Origin: Enterobacter chuandaensis
GTDB lineage: Bacteria > Pseudomonadota > Gammaproteobacteria > Enterobacterales > Enterobacteriaceae
Direction: 5' to 3'
Length of the DNA stretch: 64,000 nt
NCBI RefSeq assembly: GCF_003594915.1
Contig: NZ_QZCS01000004.1
Span: forward strand, 1 to 64,000
The position numbers were made by a program, and so were the translations under genes. The notes under the pieces were generated by a model that was not told the origin of the DNA, ran no database searches, and saw only the letters and a list, made by a program, of their open reading frames with translations. Position 1 is the stretch's first letter. Each line of letters starts with the position of its first letter. Below are positions 35,808-44,580 of the stretch, piece after piece.

Positions 35808-36571
35808 GCGAACTGATTGTTACCCGGCATGACCGCGTGCTGCAGCTGACGCTGAACCGTCCGGCGGCGCGCAACGCCCTCAACAATGCGCTGTTGACGC
35901 AGCTTGCTGAGCAGCTTGAGGCTGCCGCCGTGGATGCCGACATCGCCGTCTGCGTGATTTACGGCAGCGAGCGCTGCTTTGCCGCCGGGGCCGATCTCAA
36001 CGAAATGGCGGAGAAAGACCTGCCCGCCACCCTGAACGATACCCGCCCGCAGCTGTGGGGACGCATTAACGCGTTCAACAAACCGCTGATTGCCGCCGTG
36101 AACGGCTTCGCGCTGGGCGCAGGCTGCGAGCTGGCGCTGCTGTGCGACGTGGTCATTGCGGGTGACAACGCCCGTTTCGGCCTGCCGGAAATTACGCTGG
36201 GCATTATGCCTGGCGCGGGTGGCACCCAGCGTCTTATCCGCAGCGTGGGTAAATCCCTTGCCAGCAAAATGGTGCTGACCGGCGAGAGCCTCTCCGCGCA
36301 GCAGGCGCTGAATGCCGGGCTGGTGAGCGATGTTTTCCCGGCAGCGCTGACGCTGGAGTACGCCCTGAAGCAGGCGGCACTGATGGCGCGCCACTCTCCG
36401 CTGGCCCTGCAGGCGGCGAAGCAGGCGCTGCGCCAGTCACAGGAGGTGCCGCTGCAGGCCGGGCTCGCGCAGGAGCGCCAGCTATTCACGCTGCTTTCCG
36501 CCACCGAAGACCGCCGGGAAGGGATCGACGCCTTCTTACAAAAACGCACCCCCGACTTTAAAGGACGCTAA
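35804..36571 (+). CDS. paaF: PaaF, 2,3-dehydroadipyl-CoA hydratase
   Basis: 255 residues, an enoyl-CoA hydratase/isomerase-family (crotonase) protein. The oxyanion-hole segment is in SERCFAAGADLNEM, the second glycine-rich part in GAGCELALLCDVVIAG, and the catalytic glutamates lie in LPEITLGIMPGAGG. It hydrates 2,3-dehydroadipyl-CoA to 3-hydroxyadipyl-CoA. It starts 4 bases inside the paaE end (ATGA overlap). Confidence 0.94.
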   Translation: MSELIVTRHDRVLQLTLNRPAARNALNNALLTQLAEQLEAAAVDADIAVCVIYGSERCFAAGADLNEMAEKDLPATLNDTRPQLWGRINAFNKPLIAAVNGFALGAGCELALLCDVVIAGDNARFGLPEITLGIMPGAGGTQRLIRSVGKSLASKMVLTGESLSAQQALNAGLVSDVFPAALTLEYALKQAALMARHSPLALQAAKQALRQSQEVPLQAGLAQERQLFTLLSATEDRREGIDAFLQKRTPDFKGR

Positions 36572-36573
36572 TT

Positions 36574-37359
36574 GTGGAATGTATTCTCAGTCACGTAGAA
36601 CAGGGCGTAATGACCATTACGCTGAACCGTCCGGAGCGCCTGAACAGCTTTAACGACGTGATGCACCAGCAGCTTGCCGAATGCCTGAAGCAGGCCGAGC
36701 GGGATGACACCGTTCGCTGCCTGCTCATCACCGGGGCAGGACGCGGATTCTGCACCGGTCAGGATTTGAACGACCGTAACGTCGACCCCAACGGCCCGGC
36801 GCCGGATCTGGGGATGTCTGTAGAAACCTTCTACAACCCGCTGGTGCGCCGCCTGGCAAAACTGCCGAAGCCGGTGATCTGCGCCGTTAACGGCGTGGCG
36901 GCGGGCGCGGGGGCTACGCTGGCGCTCGGCTGTGACATGGTGATTGCCGCCCGCTCCGCCAACTTTGTGATGGCCTTCAGCAAGCTCGGTCTGGTGCCGG
37001 ACTGCGGCGGTACCTGGCTGCTGCCGCGCGTGGCCGGACGCGCCCGCGCCATGGGGCTGGCGCTGCTCGGCGACAAGCTCAGCGCCGAACAGGCGCAGGC
37101 GTGGGGGATGATCTGGCAGGTGGTGGACGACGACCAGCTCTCCGCCACCGCACAGCAGCTGGCGCTGCATTTTGCGTCGCAGCCGACCTTCGGGCTGGGG
37201 CTGATCAAGCAGGCAATCAATGCTGCGGAAACCAACACCCTGGACGCGCAGCTCGATCTTGAGCGCGACTATCAGCGCCTGGCCGGACGCAGCGACGATT
37301 ACCGCGAGGGCGTCAGCGCTTTCCTGGCGAAGCGCGCGCCGAACTTTACGGGGAAATAA
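36574..37359 (+). CDS. paaG: PaaG, ring-1,2-epoxyphenylacetyl-CoA isomerase
   Basis: 261 residues, a crotonase-family protein. It converts the ring epoxide to oxepin-CoA and later shifts a double bond. GRGFCTGQDLNDR and NGVAAGAGATLALGCDMVIA are family segments, and Asp-containing LVPDCGGTWLL holds the isomerase residue. It appears to start at GTG two bases after the paaF stop; E. coli PaaG has 262 residues and starts at ATG one residue earlier. Confidence 0.93.
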   Translation: MECILSHVEQGVMTITLNRPERLNSFNDVMHQQLAECLKQAERDDTVRCLLITGAGRGFCTGQDLNDRNVDPNGPAPDLGMSVETFYNPLVRRLAKLPKPVICAVNGVAAGAGATLALGCDMVIAARSANFVMAFSKLGLVPDCGGTWLLPRVAGRARAMGLALLGDKLSAEQAQAWGMIWQVVDDDQLSATAQQLALHFASQPTFGLGLIKQAINAAETNTLDAQLDLERDYQRLAGRSDDYREGVSAFLAKRAPNFTGK

Positions 37360-37360
37360 G

Positions 37361-38785
37361 ATGCTGAACATACGGACTGTCGCCGTGATTGGCAGCGGCA
37401 CGATGGGCGCGGGGATTGCCGAAGTGGCGGCAAGCCACGGTCATCAGGTTCTGATTTACGATATTTCTGCCGACGCCATTTCCCGCGCGATTGACGGCAT
37501 TCGTCAACGCCTCGCGTCTCGGGTAACGCGCGGAAAGCTTTCTGCGGACGCGAGCGGACAGATCCTCGCCCGGCTGGTTCCTGTGACGGATATCGATGCG
37601 CTGGCATCGGCAGATTTGGTTATTGAGGCGGCATCCGAACGCCTTGACGTCAAAAAATCACTGTTTGCGAAACTGGCGGAAATCTGTCCACCACAGACGC
37701 TGTTGACAAGCAACACCTCATCCATCTCCGTCACGGCGATTGCCGCTGATATTCACCACCCGGAGCGCGTTGCCGGGCTCCACTTCTTCAACCCGGCGCC
37801 CGTAATGAAGCTGGTGGAAGTGGTGAGCGGGCTGGCGACCTCTCCGGAAGTGGCCGACGCGCTGAGCGAGCTGGCGCTGAACTGGGGCAAGCAGCCCGTT
37901 CGCTGCCACTCAACGCCGGGATTCATTGTCAACCGCGTAGCCCGTCCGTTCTATTCCGAAGCCTGGCGCGCGCTGGAAGAGCAGGTCGCGCCGCCGGAGG
38001 TAATTGATGCAGCCCTGCGCGAAGGCGGCGGTTTCCCGATGGGGCCGCTGGAGCTGACCGACATGATTGGTCAGGACGTCAACTTTGCGGTGACCTGCTC
38101 GGTATTTAACGCCTTCTGGCAGGAGCGTCGTTTTTTGCCCTCGCTGGTGCAGCAGGAGCTGGTGCTGGCGGGAAGGCTGGGCAAAAAGAGCGGGAAGGGC
38201 GTTTATGACTGGCAGGGCGAGAAGCCCGAGGTGCGCTGGGCAGAGGCCGTGAATGACAGCTATAGCCCGATGCGAATGGAAAAGAAACGTGACGGTGTCA
38301 CAGAAATTGATGATCTGTACCTGATTGAAACGCAGGGCGAAACCGCGCAGGCGCTGGCGCTGCGGCTGAACGGCCCGGTGGTGGTGGTGGACCGCATTGA
38401 GCGTGACGTCGCGGTCATCGCCGCCGCCGCCAGCAACCCGCATACCGCGACGCAAAAAGCCATCCGCTACCTGCAACAGCAGGGGCTCCGGGTGGTACAG
38501 ATTGCCGATTATCCCGGCCTGCTGGTCTGGCGCACGGTGGCGATGATCGCCAACGAAGCGCTGGATGTCCTGCAAAAAGGGGTCGCCAGCGAGAAGGACA
38601 TCGATACCGCCATGCGCCTCGGCGTGAACTACCCGAGCGGCCCGATTGCCTGGGGCGAGCGACTGGGCTGGCAGCGTCTGCTGACGCTGCTGGAGAACCT
38701 GCAGCGTCATTACGGCGAAGAGCGCTATCGCCCCTGTTCACTTCTGCGCCAGCGCGCGCTTCTGGAGAGTAGCTATGAGTCATAA
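37361..38785 (+). CDS. paaH: PaaH, 3-hydroxyadipyl-CoA dehydrogenase
   Basis: 474 residues (E. coli 475). NAD-binding motif GSGTMGAGIAEV near residues 9-20, the catalytic histidine in GLHFFNPAPVMKLVE, and two C-terminal 3-hydroxyacyl-CoA dehydrogenase domains. It oxidises 3-hydroxyadipyl-CoA to the 3-keto compound. The ATG at 37361 overlaps the paaG stop region; the longer frame would run deep into paaG. Confidence 0.95.
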   Translation: MLNIRTVAVIGSGTMGAGIAEVAASHGHQVLIYDISADAISRAIDGIRQRLASRVTRGKLSADASGQILARLVPVTDIDALASADLVIEAASERLDVKKSLFAKLAEICPPQTLLTSNTSSISVTAIAADIHHPERVAGLHFFNPAPVMKLVEVVSGLATSPEVADALSELALNWGKQPVRCHSTPGFIVNRVARPFYSEAWRALEEQVAPPEVIDAALREGGGFPMGPLELTDMIGQDVNFAVTCSVFNAFWQERRFLPSLVQQELVLAGRLGKKSGKGVYDWQGEKPEVRWAEAVNDSYSPMRMEKKRDGVTEIDDLYLIETQGETAQALALRLNGPVVVVDRIERDVAVIAAAASNPHTATQKAIRYLQQQGLRVVQIADYPGLLVWRTVAMIANEALDVLQKGVASEKDIDTAMRLGVNYPSGPIAWGERLGWQRLLTLLENLQRHYGEERYRPCSLLRQRALLESSYES

Positions 38786-39197
38786 CGCCTGGCGCAACGC
38801 CCGCGCCATGTATGAACAGGACGCCTGCGCGCAGGCGATGGGGATGGACATCGTCGACATGGACGACGGCTACGCGGTGGTGTCCATGACCATCACCCCG
38901 CAGATGCTTAACGGCCATAAAACCTGCCACGGCGGACAGCTGTTTTCGCTGGCAGACACCGCCTTTGCCTACGCCTGCAACAGCCAGGGTCTGGCGGCGG
39001 TAGCCTCCGGCTGCTCGATTGATTTTCTGCGTCCGGGCTTTGCCGGGGACACGCTCACCGCCACCGCGCGGGTGAAGCATCAGGGCAGGCTGACCGGCGT
39101 GTATGACATTGAAATCCAGAACCAGCAACAGAAAACCGTCGCCCTTTTTCGCGGAAAATCTCACCGCATCGGCGGCAACGTGACAGGAGAGGCCTGA
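38775..39197 (+). CDS. paaI: PaaI, hotdog-fold acyl-CoA thioesterase
   Basis: 140 residues, a hotdog-fold thioesterase with the conserved HGGQLFSLADTAFAYACN segment, whose aspartate is the catalytic residue of the family. It hydrolyses ring-hydroxylated phenylacetyl-CoAs and so clears dead-end CoA esters. It overlaps the end of paaH by 11 bases and shares one base with paaJ. Confidence 0.94.
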   Translation: MSHNAWRNARAMYEQDACAQAMGMDIVDMDDGYAVVSMTITPQMLNGHKTCHGGQLFSLADTAFAYACNSQGLAAVASGCSIDFLRPGFAGDTLTATARVKHQGRLTGVYDIEIQNQQQKTVALFRGKSHRIGGNVTGEA

Positions 39198-40402
39198 TGC
39201 GTGACGCATTTATTTGTGATGGCGTTCGAACGCCTGTGGGGCGCTACGGCGGCGCGCTTTCCGCCGTTCGGACTGACGATCTCGGCGCCGTGCCGCTGCG
39301 CGCGCTGCTGGCCCGCTACCCGCAGCTCGACCTGGAGCGGATTGACGACGTGATCTTCGGCTGTGCCAACCAGGCGGGGGAAGATAACCGCAACGTGGCG
39401 CGCATGTCATCGCTGCTGGCCGGGCTGCCGCAGACGGTGTCCGGAACCACCATTAACCGCCTGTGCGGGTCGGGGCTGGACGCGATTGGTTTTGCCGCTC
39501 GCGCCATTAAGGCGGGCGACGGCGAGCTGCTGATTGCGGGCGGCGTGGAGTCCATGTCCCGCGCGCCGTTTGTGATGGGCAAAGCCACCGCCGCGTTTCA
39601 GCGTCAGGCGGAGATCTTTGATACCACCATCGGCTGGCGATTTGTGAATCCGCTCATGCATCAGCAATTCGGAACTGACAGTATGCCGGAAACGGCAGAG
39701 AATGTAGCTGAATTGTTAAATATCAGCCGTGCCGATCAGGACGCGTTCGCGCTGCGCAGCCAGCAGCGTACCGCGCAGGCGCAGCAGAACGGCATTCTGG
39801 CGCAGGAGATTGTGCCGGTGCGGGTGCCGGGCAAAAAAGGGGCGGTCACCGAGTTCAGCGAAGATGAACATCCCCGTGCGGACACCACGCTTGAGCAGCT
39901 CGCCGGACTGAAAACGCCGTTCCGTAAGAACGGGGTGATTACGGCGGGCAATGCCTCCGGCGTCAACGACGGCGCGGCGGCGCTGATTGTCGCCAGCGAG
40001 CAGATGGCGCTGGCGCAGGGGCTCGTTCCGCGCACGCGGATCGTGGCGATGGCGACCGCGGGCGTGGAACCCCGTCTGATGGGGCTCGGCCCCGTACCTG
40101 CCACCCGCAAGGTGCTGGAGCGCGCCGGGCTGAGCATAAACCAGATGGACGTGATCGAGCTTAACGAAGCCTTTGCCTCGCAGGCGCTGGGCGTGCTGCG
40201 TCAGCTGGGCTTGCCGGATGATGCCGCGCACGTCAACCCGAACGGTGGCGCGATTGCGCTGGGCCACCCGCTGGGCATGAGCGGCGCCAGGCTGGCGCTG
40301 GCCGCGAGTAACGAACTGCACCGACGCGGCGGGCGCTACGCGCTGTGTACGATGTGCATCGGTGTGGGTCAGGGCATTGCCATGATCCTTGAGCGTGTTT
40401 GA
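39197..40402 (+). CDS. paaJ: PaaJ, 3-oxoadipyl-CoA / 3-oxo-5,6-dehydrosuberyl-CoA thiolase
   Basis: 401 residues, thiolase family. Nucleophile Cys90 in NRLCGSGLDA, the histidine motif NPNGGAIALGHPLGMSGAR, and the second cysteine in CTMCIGVGQG. It carries out both thiolytic steps, ending in succinyl-CoA and acetyl-CoA. The start codon shares a base with the paaI stop. Confidence 0.95.
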   Translation: MRDAFICDGVRTPVGRYGGALSAVRTDDLGAVPLRALLARYPQLDLERIDDVIFGCANQAGEDNRNVARMSSLLAGLPQTVSGTTINRLCGSGLDAIGFAARAIKAGDGELLIAGGVESMSRAPFVMGKATAAFQRQAEIFDTTIGWRFVNPLMHQQFGTDSMPETAENVAELLNISRADQDAFALRSQQRTAQAQQNGILAQEIVPVRVPGKKGAVTEFSEDEHPRADTTLEQLAGLKTPFRKNGVITAGNASGVNDGAAALIVASEQMALAQGLVPRTRIVAMATAGVEPRLMGLGPVPATRKVLERAGLSINQMDVIELNEAFASQALGVLRQLGLPDDAAHVNPNGGAIALGHPLGMSGARLALAASNELHRRGGRYALCTMCIGVGQGIAMILERV

Positions 40403-40428
40403 TCAAATTACAATGTGAGTACCCTACA

Positions 40429-41745
40429 ATGACAAATACAACAAAGCTTGATCCGATTGAAACGGCCTCCCTTGACGAATTACAGGCGCTGCAGACCGCG
40501 CGCCTGAAATGGACACTGCACCACGCCTACAACAACGTGCCGATGTACAAACGCAAGTTTGACGCCGCGGGCGTTCACCCTGACGATTTCAAAGAGCTGG
40601 CGGATATCCGCAAATTCCCGTGCACCACCAAGCAGGACCTGCGGGATAACTATCCTTTCGATACCTTTGCCGTGCCGATGGAGCAGGTGGTGCGTATTCA
40701 CGCGTCATCCGGCACCACCGGCAAACCGACCGTTGTCGGTTACACCCAGGGCGACATCGACAACTGGGCCAATCTGGTGGCCCGCTCCTTGCGCGCGGCG
40801 GGCGGCAGCGCGAAGGACAAAATTCACGTGGCGTATGGCTATGGCCTGTTTACCGGCGGGCTGGGCGCGCACTACGGCGCCGAGCGTTTAGGGGCGACGG
40901 TGATCCCGATGTCCGGCGGCCAGACGGAGAAACAGGCGCAGCTGATCCGTGATTTCCAGCCGGACATGATCATGGTGACGCCATCCTACTGCCTCAACCT
41001 GATTGAGGAGCTGGAGCGTCAGATGGGCGGCGACGCAAGCAGCTGTTCCCTGCGCGTGGGCGTCTTCGGCGCCGAGCCGTGGACGCAGGCCATGCGGCGC
41101 GAAATCGAAAAACGCTTAGGCATTACGGCGCTGGATATTTATGGCCTCTCCGAGGTGATGGGGCCGGGCGTGGCGATGGAATGTATTGAAACCGCCGACG
41201 GCCCGACCATCTGGGAAGATCATTTCTACCCGGAGATCGTCAACCCGAACGACGGCACGCCGCTGGACGACGGCGAGCAGGGCGAACTGTTGTTCACCAC
41301 GCTGACCAAAGAGGCGCTGCCGGTGATCCGCTACCGCACCCGCGACCTGACGCGCCTGTTGCCGGCGACCGCGCGCAGCATGCGGCGTATGGACCGGATC
41401 GGCGGGCGCAGCGACGATATGCTGATCATCCGCGGCGTCAACGTCTTCCCGTCTCAGCTGGAAGAGGAGATTGTGAAGTTTGAACATCTCTCTCCGCACT
41501 ACCAGCTGGAGGTGAACCGTCGCGGACATCTTGATTCACTTTCCGTGAAGGTGGAGTTGAAAGAGAGCAGCTTAACGCTGACGCACGAGCAGCGCTGCCA
41601 GGTGTGCCACCAGCTGCGCCACCGCATTAAGTCGATGGTGGGGATTTCCACCGACGTGATGATTGTGAACTGCGGCAGCATTCCGCGCTCGGAGGGGAAA
41701 GCCTGTCGGGTGTTTGATTTGCGTAAAGTGGCGGCCAACGGTTGA
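40429..41745 (+). CDS. paaK: PaaK, phenylacetate-CoA ligase
   Basis: 438 residues (E. coli 437), adenylate-forming enzyme. The nucleotide loop reads SSGTTGKPTVVGYT, and YGLSEVMGPG is the A5 motif. It activates phenylacetate to phenylacetyl-CoA, the inducer that releases PaaX. The ATG at 40429 gives the E. coli-like start TKLDPIETASLDEL; the longer frame overlaps paaJ. The ribosome site is weak. In E. coli paaX follows directly; here a terminator and a foreign cassette do. Confidence 0.95.
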   Translation: MTNTTKLDPIETASLDELQALQTARLKWTLHHAYNNVPMYKRKFDAAGVHPDDFKELADIRKFPCTTKQDLRDNYPFDTFAVPMEQVVRIHASSGTTGKPTVVGYTQGDIDNWANLVARSLRAAGGSAKDKIHVAYGYGLFTGGLGAHYGAERLGATVIPMSGGQTEKQAQLIRDFQPDMIMVTPSYCLNLIEELERQMGGDASSCSLRVGVFGAEPWTQAMRREIEKRLGITALDIYGLSEVMGPGVAMECIETADGPTIWEDHFYPEIVNPNDGTPLDDGEQGELLFTTLTKEALPVIRYRTRDLTRLLPATARSMRRMDRIGGRSDDMLIIRGVNVFPSQLEEEIVKFEHLSPHYQLEVNRRGHLDSLSVKVELKESSLTLTHEQRCQVCHQLRHRIKSMVGISTDVMIVNCGSIPRSEGKACRVFDLRKVAANG

Positions 41746-41751
41746 TATCTG

Positions 41752-41781
41752 ATTCCTCATCCTCTTCCGGGGATGAGGAAT
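41752..41781 (+). terminator. Terminator after paaK
   Basis: ATTCCTCATCC and GGATGAGGAAT form a perfect 11-bp stem with an 8-base loop and then TTCT. It ends the paaA-K operon right at the boundary of the AT-rich inserted cassette, and its stem also lies near the end of the convergent murR-like gene. Confidence 0.85.
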
Positions 41782-41801
41782 TTCTGGAAACTTACAAATG
41801 G

Positions 41802-42638
41802 CTATTCAAGTTTGTTAATGAGCTCTCGACTTTGTTTAATCATAGAAGATGCGCGAACATCATTTAATTGCAGAAGCCCGATAAATATTAAATCGGTAAT
41901 ACAGTTTTGTGCTGTACGTGACGTGATAGATGAACTTCTCCATTCATCTTCATTAGATAAAGTATCTAACGAATAGTCTGCGATTCGTCTGAGGGGACTT
42001 TTCATCATCGAAGTGATTGCGATAATGGTCGCACCTTTTTCTTTGGCAGCATTGGCTGCAATGGTAATCTCTTTCTTCTTACCGGAATAAGATACGACGA
42101 TCTGAATATCATCTTTCGTCAAAGCCTGAGCAACCGTTATTTGCACATGCGTATCAACTTCACAGGTGACGTTGTACCCAATTTTCATCAATTTAAAAGC
42201 CAGATCTTTAGCAACTAAGGCTGACCCTCCTAAACCAATGACTTGAATAAGTCTTGCTTTGTTGATTTTTTTTATTATTTTTTCAAGCAGCTCAAAATTG
42301 ATACATTCTGTCGTTTTGGTTATAGCGACATTCTTTTCATGAATTAATTTCTCAGCTATAGCATGTAAGGGGTCTTCTGTATTTATAGAGCTGTGAAGTG
42401 TTTTATTTTTGGTTTTATTACCTTCAACAATTAACGCAATCTTGAGTTCAGTAAATCCTTTAGCACCGAGTTTTTTAGCAAATTTCGTTATAGATGATTC
42501 ACCAATCTGCAGTTTGTTTGCAATAGATGTCGTTGTTGCATCTTTAAGTTGTGCAATGTTATTTATTATATATATCGCAATCTTACGTTCAACATTCGAA
42601 AAACAATTTAATCCCGCCTTCAATTTATTTAAATACAC
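41802..42638 (-). CDS. murR: MurR/RpiR-family regulator with SIS domain
   Basis: 278 residues. The N-terminal RpiR helix-turn-helix (TTTSIANKLQIGESSITKFAKKLG, about 35-58) is followed by a SIS phosphosugar-binding domain (about 120-270; VIGLGGSALVAKD, VVSYSGKKKE). The E. coli MurR repressor responds to MurNAc-6-phosphate. This gene faces the porin-murQP operon, so the same effector is likely. The start is GTG, with AAAGGT upstream. Base composition is much more AT-rich than paaK next to it. Assignment as MurR rests on context; it could be another RpiR type. Confidence 0.8.
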   Translation of the reverse strand: MYLNKLKAGLNCFSNVERKIAIYIINNIAQLKDATTTSIANKLQIGESSITKFAKKLGAKGFTELKIALIVEGNKTKNKTLHSSINTEDPLHAIAEKLIHEKNVAITKTTECINFELLEKIIKKINKARLIQVIGLGGSALVAKDLAFKLMKIGYNVTCEVDTHVQITVAQALTKDDIQIVVSYSGKKKEITIAANAAKEKGATIIAITSMMKSPLRRIADYSLDTLSNEDEWRSSSITSRTAQNCITDLIFIGLLQLNDVRASSMIKQSRELINKLE

Positions 42639-42736
42639 GGTAATGTACCTTTAAAAAAGACAGCCAATCAGCCAGCAAATATAACTGCATGAATTCATAA
42701 GTGCAAATTATATTTTATTAAAAATGAGTAATTTAT

Positions 42737-42752
42737 TTTGACAGATGTCACA
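42737..42752 (+). promoter_or_regulatory. CRP-like site in the murR-porin gap
   Basis: TTTGA-N6-TCACA differs from the CRP consensus at one position. It sits midway between the divergent murR-like gene and the porin operon, 105 bp before the porin start. E. coli murQP is CRP-dependent, which fits. Confidence 0.55.
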
Positions 42753-42765
42753 ACCTTTTAAAAAT

Positions 42766-42778
42766 GAAAATTTTTTTC
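42766..42778. promoter_or_regulatory. Possible MurR-type operator
   Basis: GAAAA-ttt-TTTTC is a short palindrome of the kind RpiR-family proteins often bind, 13 bp after the CRP-like site. It is AT-rich, so it could be chance. Confidence 0.25.
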
Positions 42779-42856
42779 CTTTTTTTTAATCCGAAGCATG
42801 ATCAACAATTCCTGTCGCGCAATTTGAGTGTTTCACAGCAATTATAAGGATTATTT

Positions 42857-43942
42857 ATGAAAAAAGGGTTGAGGTATTTACCGTATTTATTAGCAGCTTT
42901 CGCTGTTTCATCTCATGCTGCTGTCATCTATCAGGCTAATGATGGCTCAAACATTGATCTTTATGGCCGTCTGGGTTTCAACGTTTCAGATAAAAAAACA
43001 GGTGATACGAGCGGTGATTTTGACGCCCGTATTGGCTTCTCCGCCCGCCAGGCTATCAATGACAAGATAGCGATAATCGGTTTTACGCAATACCAGGTTA
43101 ACGCTGCTGAATACGCTAACAACATTAAAGCGGAAGATCCCGATGATTTTACAGCACGCTATGTTTGGGCTGGTGTGGATTTAGCTGAATACGGCAAGAT
43201 AACAGGGGGGCGCGTTTCATCTGGCCTGATCATGTTCACTGATATCGGAGATGTGTTCGCAAGTTCTGATGTGGCGGCAGCGCGCCAGGCTAACTTTATC
43301 GATCCAACGGCAGTGCAGGTTTTCCGCCAGGACGGCACGATTCAGTATCAGAATACGTTCGGTAACGTTGATTTCTCCACCGCCTATATTCTCGGTAACA
43401 ATAGCTCTGATCTTGATTACGGCGTCAACACCGCTGTGCGCTATACGCTCGATATGGGCGCTGCGGGTAAACTGCAGCCGGTTCTCGTCGCACAGAAATC
43501 AAAAGCAAGTCATGATGAAACATCTGCGCAGTCGGATGATAATGCAGATGAATATACAATGTGGGGGGCCGGTAGCCGTTACTATATCGGCGACTTTATG
43601 TTTGGCTTGCTCTATTCCGAAGATACCGTGCAATATCTGGATGGTCGTCCGGACAGCACAGATAAAGATTATGAAGCCACTCTCGTTTATTCACTGACAC
43701 CTGAGTGGTGGTTCAGAACCGGCTATCGTCATTTAGAAAATGAGGACGGCGATGAGCTCAAATTACGCGACACTACATTCGAAGTGCAGTACAAAGCGAC
43801 TGCACGTAGTTCTGTGTACGCCTCTTACTCATGGCGCAACGGTGAGGCAGGAAAAAATCGCGTAACGGGTAGTACCGTATCATTTGGTGGTAGCGATCCT
43901 GCTGATGATTATTTCCATGTTGGTCTGCGTTACGAGTTTTGA
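42857..43942 (+). CDS. Outer-membrane porin of the MurNAc cassette
   Basis: 361 residues with a signal peptide (about 1-21, SSHA/A) and a beta-barrel of the OmpC/OmpF general porin family: opening IDLYGRLGFNVS, strand repeats such as TARYVWAGVDLAEYGKITGG, and a C-terminal phenylalanine (LRYEF) required by the barrel assembly machinery. The constriction-loop region reads TDIGDVF in place of the PEFGGD typical of OmpF/OmpC, so selectivity may differ. It is the first gene of porin-DUF2057-murQ-murP-yfeW. A job in passage of MurNAc or muropeptides is inferred from context. AAGGATTATTT precedes the ATG. Confidence 0.85.
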   Translation: MKKGLRYLPYLLAAFAVSSHAAVIYQANDGSNIDLYGRLGFNVSDKKTGDTSGDFDARIGFSARQAINDKIAIIGFTQYQVNAAEYANNIKAEDPDDFTARYVWAGVDLAEYGKITGGRVSSGLIMFTDIGDVFASSDVAAARQANFIDPTAVQVFRQDGTIQYQNTFGNVDFSTAYILGNNSSDLDYGVNTAVRYTLDMGAAGKLQPVLVAQKSKASHDETSAQSDDNADEYTMWGAGSRYYIGDFMFGLLYSEDTVQYLDGRPDSTDKDYEATLVYSLTPEWWFRTGYRHLENEDGDELKLRDTTFEVQYKATARSSVYASYSWRNGEAGKNRVTGSTVSFGGSDPADDYFHVGLRYEF

Positions 43943-44001
43943 ATTTATTAATACGCATAATGAGGGTGATAAACCCTCATTGCTTTACGAGGGTCAGGTC
44001 A

Positions 44002-44571
44002 ATGAAAGGATTATTTCTCGCGTTGCCTTTGTTTTTCTCGAGCATGGTCATGGCACAAACCAGGTTAGAACTGGGTGATAATGTTGTTGCACTTGCGGCC
44101 GCAAATGCAAAAGTATCTATGTTTTCGAGAGAGATTGCGCTACCGGAGGGTAAACAACAATTAGTGATCAGGTTTGATAGCGCAACAAACCCCGAGTCTG
44201 TAAACCAGGGACGGGGAAGATTAACATCCGCACCCTATATTATCTCATTTAGCTATGAGGGTTCTGCACCCGTTTTATTATCGGCAGGCAAAGTCAGCGA
44301 CGAAAATGAGGCAAAAAGTGAAGCAAAAAACCCATCATTTTCTTTAACCGCAAACGGCGTGCCGGTTACGTTCTCATTAAAGAAGATAGACCAGGAAAGC
44401 GTCAACGCCTTCACGGACTATAAATCTATGCTTGTTACTGATATCAGCGAGCCAGCAGAGGTTAATGTTCAGCCCGAAGTGCTGGAAGGAATTGAAAAAG
44501 CCAAAAAAGCATATTTAAATCTTTCTGATAAACAAAAATTAATTTTTATGAAATGGTTGATGAACAATTAA
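44002..44571 (+). CDS. DUF2057 (YccT/CsgI-like) periplasmic protein
   Basis: 189 residues from the ATG at 44002, with a signal peptide (about 1-19, MVMA/Q). The body fits DUF2057/UPF0319: LELGDNVVALAAANAK, then PYIISFSYEG, and a C-terminal helix ending KQKLIFMKWLMNN, which resembles the YccT ending. YccT (CsgI) is a periplasmic protein that affects curli formation in enterobacteria. Its role in a MurNAc operon is unknown; binding of a muropeptide or help to the porin is speculation. It is 59 bases after the porin and 9 before murQ. Confidence 0.75.
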   Translation: MKGLFLALPLFFSSMVMAQTRLELGDNVVALAAANAKVSMFSREIALPEGKQQLVIRFDSATNPESVNQGRGRLTSAPYIISFSYEGSAPVLLSAGKVSDENEAKSEAKNPSFSLTANGVPVTFSLKKIDQESVNAFTDYKSMLVTDISEPAEVNVQPEVLEGIEKAKKAYLNLSDKQKLIFMKWLMNN

Positions 44572-44580
44572 GGGAATGTT

